In this document: piece by piece, positions 28,294-32,281 of the stretch
Layout of the letters: every line of letters starts with the position of its first letter
Numbering within the stretch: the stretch's first letter is position 1
NCBI GenBank assembly: GCA_027011225.1
Contig: JALVAK010000044.1
Coordinates: forward strand, 1 to 32,281
From: Nautiliaceae bacterium
GTDB taxonomy: Bacteria > Campylobacterota > Campylobacteria > Campylobacterales > Nautiliaceae
Direction: 5' to 3'
DNA: 32,281 nucleotides
The notes under the pieces: model-generated
Seen by the model: the letters and a program-made list of their open reading frames with translations, nothing else
Database searches by the model: none
What the model was told of the DNA's origin: nothing
Translations under genes and position numbers: made by a program

Positions 28294-30224
28294 TAAAAAA
28301 AATATTTGGATTTTTATTAATATTAATTTTAATTGCTGTTTTAATAGGTGCATTTTATTTATATGATTTTTACAAATCTGTAAGCTTTAACGCAGATAAA
28401 ATCATTAATTATCATCCTTTTCAATCCGCTTTATTTTATGATAAAAATGAAAATTTAATTGATATAAGATACTCAAAAGAAAATAGAATTTATGTAAAAT
28501 ATGACAAAATCCCTGCAAGAATCATTGAAACACTAATAGCTACAGAAGATACTTCATTTTTTGAGCATACTGGAATAAATTTTAATGCGATTATAAGAGC
28601 CTTGGTTAAAGATATTAAAGCTGGTAAAAAAGTAGAAGGAGCATCTACTATCACTCAGCAACTTGTAAGAAATATATATTTAAACCGAAAAAAAACTATA
28701 AAAAGAAAATTAATTGAGATGATGATTGCTATGAAAGTAGAGCATATTTTAAGTAAAGAAGAGATACTTGAGAGATATTTAAATCAAATATATCTAGGAC
28801 ATGGATATTATGGAATAAAAACAGCAGCCCTAGGATATTTTCATAAAAACTTAGATGAATTATCTTTAAAAGAAATAGCAATGCTTATAGCACTTCCAAA
28901 AGCTCCAAGTCTATATGACCCAACAAAACATTATGAGCTAAACATAAAAAGAGCAAATTCTATCTTAAAAAGAATGTATAATTTAGGATGGATAACAAAA
29001 CAAGAATATGTAAATGCAATTCTTCAAAGACCAAAAGTATATAAAAAAATAATTTCTAAAGCTCCTTATGCAGTAGATACTGCAATAAAAAGACTTATAA
29101 AAAATTATCCTGATTTACTCACAAGAGGATATAAAATATATCTTACTATTGATATGCCAACACAAAAATTAGCTCAAGAAACATTAAAGTGGAATTACAA
29201 AAGAATTTTAAAATTAAACCCTAAATTAAATCCTGATAAACTAAATGGAGCTATGATATCTATAAATCAGCAAACCGGTGAAGTACTCGCAATAGTAGGA
29301 GGAGTGGATTATAACAAAAGCAAATTCAACAGAGCTTATCAGGCAAAAAGAAGTCTTGGAAGCTCAATAAAGCCTTTTATATATCAAATTGCGCTAAATC
29401 AAGGATTTAATCCTGGAAGTTTAATTCCTGATATTAATAGAAAATTTAAAATGGAGCAAATAGATGAAGATAAATATTGGAAACCAAAAAATTACGAAAA
29501 AAACTCATTAGGATTAATTACCTTAAGAGATGCTCTTGTACACTCAAGAAACTTAGCTACTATTAATCTTGCTCTAAATTTAGGGCTTAATAATATACTT
29601 AAAAATCTTTATAGCTTCGGCTTTGATAAAATGCCAAACAATCTCTCAATCGTACTTGGAAGTGCAGGTGAGAGTATGTGGAAAATGAGCGAGCTTTATA
29701 CAATATTTAGCAATTATGGAAAAAAATCCAAAATTCATATAGTGCGAAAAATAGTAATACCTCAAGAGGATATAACTATAATTCCAAAATATAAAAGTGA
29801 AGAAATTGAGCCTGATTATCAAGCATACTTAATTATTGATATTTTAAAAGATGTGGTAAAAAAAGGAACAGGAACAAATGCAAGAGTTAAAGGAATAGAA
29901 ATAGCAGGAAAAACTGGAACTACAAATAATTTTATAGATGCATGGTTTGATGGTTTTACTCCAGATACACAGACTCTTATCTGGTTTGGAAATGATGATT
30001 CTACTTCTCTTGGTAAAAAAATGCCAGCAGGAAAAGTTTCAGCACCTGCATTTAAATATTTTTATGAAAGACTTTTAAAAATACATCCTGAGCTTAAAAG
30101 AGTTTTTAAAGTACCTAAAGAAGTAAAAACATATATCACACCAGATGGTAAAAAAGAGCTATTTACTCCGCTATCTCCTCCTCCAAGCACAGAATCAACA
30201 ACTAATGAAGCTCCTATTTTTTAG
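28290..30224 (+). CDS. pbpA: Class A penicillin-binding protein (PBP1A type)
   Basis: This bifunctional peptidoglycan glycosyltransferase/transpeptidase is anchored in the inner membrane by one helix (about residues 4-24). The GT51 domain has catalytic Glu86 in ATEDTSFFEHTG, GASTITQQLVRN, and LNQIYLGHGYYGIKTAA. The transpeptidase domain has Ser358 in SSIK, SRN in VHSRNLATINL, and KTGT at 541-544. The length is 644 residues, with a Pro/Ser/Thr-rich tail. The start overlaps the bioF-like stop (ATGA). It ends convergently with the EamA gene, the two TAG stops interleaving over 11 bases with no terminator between them. Confidence 0.96.
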   Translation: MIKKIFGFLLILILIAVLIGAFYLYDFYKSVSFNADKIINYHPFQSALFYDKNENLIDIRYSKENRIYVKYDKIPARIIETLIATEDTSFFEHTGINFNAIIRALVKDIKAGKKVEGASTITQQLVRNIYLNRKKTIKRKLIEMMIAMKVEHILSKEEILERYLNQIYLGHGYYGIKTAALGYFHKNLDELSLKEIAMLIALPKAPSLYDPTKHYELNIKRANSILKRMYNLGWITKQEYVNAILQRPKVYKKIISKAPYAVDTAIKRLIKNYPDLLTRGYKIYLTIDMPTQKLAQETLKWNYKRILKLNPKLNPDKLNGAMISINQQTGEVLAIVGGVDYNKSKFNRAYQAKRSLGSSIKPFIYQIALNQGFNPGSLIPDINRKFKMEQIDEDKYWKPKNYEKNSLGLITLRDALVHSRNLATINLALNLGLNNILKNLYSFGFDKMPNNLSIVLGSAGESMWKMSELYTIFSNYGKKSKIHIVRKIVIPQEDITIIPKYKSEEIEPDYQAYLIIDILKDVVKKGTGTNARVKGIEIAGKTGTTNNFIDAWFDGFTPDTQTLIWFGNDDSTSLGKKMPAGKVSAPAFKYFYERLLKIHPELKRVFKVPKEVKTYITPDGKKELFTPLSPPPSTESTTNEAPIF

Positions 30225-31050
30225 CTCCTACTACCCCTGCTATTGCAATCAAAACACCGCCTATTAACTGATTAATACTTGGGATTTGATTTAAAAAAAG
30301 CCCAAAAAGCATTGCAAAGAAAATATCAAGGTATTGCAAAATCGAAGCAATGCCTACGCTTATGAAATTAAGCGAATCATACCACAAAAAAAGAGCCAAA
30401 GCCGTGTGGATAATACCTGCTATTAGCACTATAATCAATGTCGCAAAATTAAATTCAAAATCATTCAAAAATAAAAACGGAGCTGTTAAAATAATAGAAA
30501 TTAAAATCTGCCAAGCTGTAACACTCACAGCCCTATGATACATAGTAGCAATTTTTGAAAAAAATCCTAAAAATCCGTATGAAACACCTGCAAGCAAGGC
30601 AATAAACGCCCCGAAATTAAACTCAAATCCATTATCAAAATTACTTATCACAACTCCAATTAAAGCTAAAATTATGGCAATTAAAATAAATTTATTAAAC
30701 TCCTCTTTTAAAAAAAGAACTGCTAAAATAATTGAAACAATTGGACCTAAATAATACAACACTACAACCGTTGAAATAGTAGTAAGATTCAAAGCCCAAA
30801 AGAAAAATATCCAGTTAACAGCTAAAAAAACTCCACTAAGAAAAAGTGGCCAAAAAGGTTTTAATCTAAAAAACTCTTTAATCCCTGCTCTTTTAATGGC
30901 AAAATAAAATATAAAAGGAAAAGCAAACACTACCCTAAAAAATACAAACACGCCACTTGGTAAGTTTGAAAGTATCCCAACAATTGGCGTACTACCCCAA
31001 ATAAGAGTAGCACCTATCATTTCAATTAAACCTCGTTTTTTATTTTTCAC
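30214..31050 (-). CDS. EamA/DMT-superfamily transporter
   Basis: The 278-residue membrane protein has about ten predicted helices in two EamA repeats. The first opens with EMIGATLIWGSTPIVGIL and contains YYLGPIVSIILAVLFLKEE; the second contains ISVGIASILQYLDIFFAMLFG. This is the drug/metabolite exporter layout; the substrate cannot be deduced. The start is GTG 31050 with AGGG 6 bases upstream; the first in-frame ATG is at 31020, which is a possible alternative. Upstream is a long intergenic region with unusual composition. A reading frame of 11 codons ending across the GTG start (GTGA) may act as a leader peptide, though this is weak. Confidence 0.88.
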   Translation of the reverse strand: MKNKKRGLIEMIGATLIWGSTPIVGILSNLPSGVFVFFRVVFAFPFIFYFAIKRAGIKEFFRLKPFWPLFLSGVFLAVNWIFFFWALNLTTISTVVVLYYLGPIVSIILAVLFLKEEFNKFILIAIILALIGVVISNFDNGFEFNFGAFIALLAGVSYGFLGFFSKIATMYHRAVSVTAWQILISIILTAPFLFLNDFEFNFATLIIVLIAGIIHTALALFLWYDSLNFISVGIASILQYLDIFFAMLFGLFLNQIPSINQLIGGVLIAIAGVVGAKK

Positions 31051-31140
31051 TTTTTCCCTTTTTTATATTTTTTCACCCACAACTCATCTCCTTATACTTC
31101 ATCTCTCATATACTCATTCATTCATAAACAATAAAAAATT

Positions 31141-31156
31141 CACTTCACAAGAAGTG
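31141..31156. other. Small perfect hairpin overlapping the large one
   Basis: CACTTC and GAAGTG form a perfect 6-bp stem with the 4-base loop ACAA. Its right half (31151-31156) is also the outermost left arm of the large hairpin at 31151-31255, so the two folds exclude each other in an RNA copy. Confidence 0.5.
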
Positions 31157-31255
31157 CAAATTATTTACCGCTTATAAAAAGCTAAAAAGTGCAAACCGCT
31201 TTGCTTTAAATGCACTTTTTTTAACGCTTTTTATCCGCTAAATTTGCAACTCTTC
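31151..31255. repeat. Large nested imperfect inverted repeat
   Basis: Four stems nest inside each other: GAAG/CTTC (31151-31154 with 31252-31255), TGCAAATT/AATTTGCA (31155-31162 with 31241-31248), ATAAAAAGC/GCTTTTTAT (31174-31182 with 31226-31234), and AAAAAGTGCA/TGCACTTTTT (31184-31193 with 31211-31220). The loop has 17 bases. About 31 of a possible 52 base pairs form. It could be a structured RNA, a bidirectional terminator or a dispersed palindromic element. Confidence 0.65.
31184..31222 (+). terminator. Possible intrinsic terminator (inner hairpin plus T-run)
   Basis: A perfect 10-bp stem (31184-31193 with 31211-31220) is followed on the plus strand by a run of T to 31222. It could also act on the minus strand because the other arm ends in A-rich sequence. 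No protein-coding gene ends here on either strand, so if it works it would terminate a small RNA or a short leader transcript. Confidence 0.4.
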
Positions 31256-31349
31256 ATTTTTTTGTTTATTTAAAACTCTCCACTCAAAACTTAAAACTAT
31301 TTCTCCCTCTTCCCATCTTACCCATCCACTCATACACACACCCATTCTC

Positions 31350-31378
31350 TTGAAATCACCGAACAATTATAGTAAAAT
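31350..31378 (+). promoter_or_regulatory. Promoter of the XRE/cupin gene
   Basis: TTGAAA (31350-31355) and TAAAAT (31373-31378) are separated by 17 bases, a good sigma70 pair. Transcription would start near 31385, about 22 bases before the ATG at 31407. An alternative -10, TATAGT (31368-31373), has no suitable -35. Confidence 0.6.
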
Positions 31379-31384
31379 TTGTTC
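31361..31384. promoter_or_regulatory. Palindromic operator overlapping the XRE/cupin promoter
   Basis: GAACAA (31361-31366) and TTGTTC (31379-31384) are perfect inverted 6-mers separated by 12 AT-rich bases. They cover part of the spacer, all of the -10 box and the predicted start site. A site here would block RNA polymerase, and autorepression by the downstream XRE-type protein is the simplest explanation. No binding data support it. Confidence 0.5.
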
Positions 31385-31406
31385 TAAAAAACAAACAAGG
31401 AATAAA

Positions 31407-32281
31407 ATGAAACTACAAAACCTTGCAAAAAGAATAAAAAAATTAAGAGAAGAAAAAAATTATTCCTTAAGCGGTTTAGCTAAAAAAGCAGGAATTTCAA
31501 AATCAAATCTTTTAGGTATAGAAGAAGGCAAAACAAATCCAACTATTAACACTCTTTGGGCTATTGCAAATGCTTTAAATGTGCCTTTTGGAGAGCTTAT
31601 AGAAGATAAAATTATTGAAGAAAACATAGAAGTTAGTTTAATTGAAAAAGAAAAAAACATTGAAGTTTATAAAATGAAACTAAAAAATTATCACACCCAA
31701 AAAGCCGCTCCCCATCCAAAAAATACAAAAGAAGATATATTTGTAATAAATGGTGAAGTGTTAACAGGTCCTTTTGAAGAGCCAAAAATTTTAAAGTCAA
31801 GTGAAATCTATTCATTCAAAGCGGATAAAGCTCATATTTACAAAGCTATAAGCCAAAACGCAACTATAATTGTTACAATCCACTATCTTGAAAACAGATT
31901 TAAATTTTTTGAAGATGATATTTTTGATGATGATATAGAAATAGAAATAAATTCAGGTATCCCTATAAAAAGAACCGATAATTTAAACTACACTCCAAAA
32001 GATAAAACAATAAAAACAATAGAATATGACGGATGGCTTTATTGCTTTAAGCCAAAACCTTATAAAAGAAAACCTAATACAATTGATGTAATCGCTCCTT
32101 TTTCTACTAGTAAAGAGAAAAAAATAAATATAATAAAACACTTTTTACAGCTTATAATTGATAATGTTGAAGATGAAATTTTTGATAAAAAAATACTTTA
32201 TGCAAAATATGCTATTGAAAACGGGGATTTTGAAGAAGCTCTTGAAGTGATTAAAAGTATAAAAGTTATTGAAAATGAAAA
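31407..32281 (+). CDS. XRE-family regulator with cupin domain, 3' end outside window
   Basis: The open frame starts at ATG 31407 (AAGGA upstream) and runs to the window edge, giving at least 291 residues. Residues 5-60 form an XRE helix-turn-helix (AKRIKKLREEKNYSLSGLAKKAG, NPTINTLWAIANALNVP). Residues 75-157 fit a cupin sensor domain (APHPKNTKEDIFVINGEV, ADKAHIYKAISQNATIIV). Typical members of this family end soon after the cupin, at about 180-200 residues. Here at least 130 further residues continue, with an acidic FFEDDIFDDDIEIEIN stretch, a Pro/Lys-rich FKPKPYKRKPN segment and a helical C-terminal part. I do not recognise this extension. It diverges from the EamA gene, and many such regulators control a neighbouring exporter. 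Confidence 0.85.
   Translation, partial: MKLQNLAKRIKKLREEKNYSLSGLAKKAGISKSNLLGIEEGKTNPTINTLWAIANALNVPFGELIEDKIIEENIEVSLIEKEKNIEVYKMKLKNYHTQKAAPHPKNTKEDIFVINGEVLTGPFEEPKILKSSEIYSFKADKAHIYKAISQNATIIVTIHYLENRFKFFEDDIFDDDIEIEINSGIPIKRTDNLNYTPKDKTIKTIEYDGWLYCFKPKPYKRKPNTIDVIAPFSTSKEKKINIIKHFLQLIIDNVEDEIFDKKILYAKYAIENGDFEEALEVIKSIKVIENE

Larger units (their letters stand above)
31051..31406. other. 356-base intergenic region between divergent genes
   Basis: This is the only gene-free stretch over 300 bases. Two tracts have no G on the plus strand (31036-31150, starting inside the EamA gene, and 31265-31351); they flank a 105-base nested hairpin at 31151-31255. At the right end is a promoter with an overlapping palindrome for the XRE/cupin gene. 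I see no tRNA, insertion sequence or repeat array. Short frames exist: 11 codons at 31082-31047 and 35 codons at 31345-31238, both minus, but neither is well supported. Confidence 0.7.

Noticed and set aside
30214-30224. Terminator between convergent pbpA and EamA genes
   Set aside because: The two stop codons interleave around a T-run, but there is no stem-loop, so no terminator is called.
31091-31135. Short ATTC-type tandem repeats (TCATTCATTCAT)
   Set aside because: Only three units within a C/T/A-only tract; explained by the biased composition, not a repeat array.
31238-31345. 35-codon minus-strand frame opening with ATG through the G-free (purine-rich on minus) tract
   Set aside because: There is no proper ribosome site and it is unusually rich in Trp, Gly and Val for this genome. 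Its openness follows from the purine-rich strand, and it ends inside the hairpin. It is better explained by composition than by coding.

Overview
The window looks like chromosomal core DNA of a very AT-rich member of the Campylobacterota (epsilonproteobacteria). A deep-vent lineage such as the Nautiliales (Nautilia, Caminibacter, Lebetimonas) is my best guess. The reasons are the order cheY-prmA-ftsH-psd-type-pssA and the grouping of alaS, maf and a class A penicillin-binding protein, both of which I recall from Campylobacter. A TIGR04219-type outer-membrane protein, a DUF507 protein and Lys/Ile/Glu-rich proteins point the same way. The genus is inference. I see no rRNA or tRNA genes, insertion sequences, CRISPR arrays or prophage genes.

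Layout. Positions 27-3296 hold carB on the minus strand. A divergent plus-strand pair follows: a DnaQ-like exonuclease and uppP (3347-4974). From 27184 down to 4961 lies a nearly gapless minus-strand array of 24 genes. In transcription order these are alaS, a response regulator and its histidine kinase, maf, a PDC-domain membrane protein, hisH, hisA, cheY, prmA, ftsH, a short psd-type gene, pssA, leuA, der, a beta-barrel protein, trpS, a DUF2892 protein, purM, a second psd, a MotE-like protein, an unrecognised 230-residue protein, DUF507, carA, and a 57-residue membrane miniprotein. Most neighbours touch or overlap by 4-38 bases, so translational coupling should be common. A consensus sigma70 promoter in front of leuA marks an internal transcription start. 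The right end carries plus-strand bioF-like and pbpA genes, a convergent EamA transporter gene, a 356-base intergenic region, and the start of a plus-strand XRE/cupin regulator cut by the window edge.

How the genes fit together. carA and carB encode the two subunits of carbamoyl-phosphate synthase but are separated by the inserted exonuclease-uppP pair. pssA and the two Psd-type proteins cover phosphatidylethanolamine synthesis. uppP and pbpA serve peptidoglycan. hisA/hisH, leuA and purM are biosynthetic; trpS, alaS, prmA, der and ftsH are translation and quality-control genes; cheY and the two-component pair are signalling genes.

The points most worth a second look are: the intergenic region at 31051-31406, which has a 105-base nested hairpin between two G-free tracts; the XRE/cupin gene, whose promoter is overlapped by a palindrome and which carries an unrecognised C-terminal region; a CheY with a 33-residue insertion in the alpha3-beta4 loop; the unrecognised 230-residue protein; the 57-residue two-helix protein overlapping the carA stop codon; and a PDC sensor domain that seems to lie in the cytoplasm. 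I found no clear multi-gene undescribed system such as a defence island.
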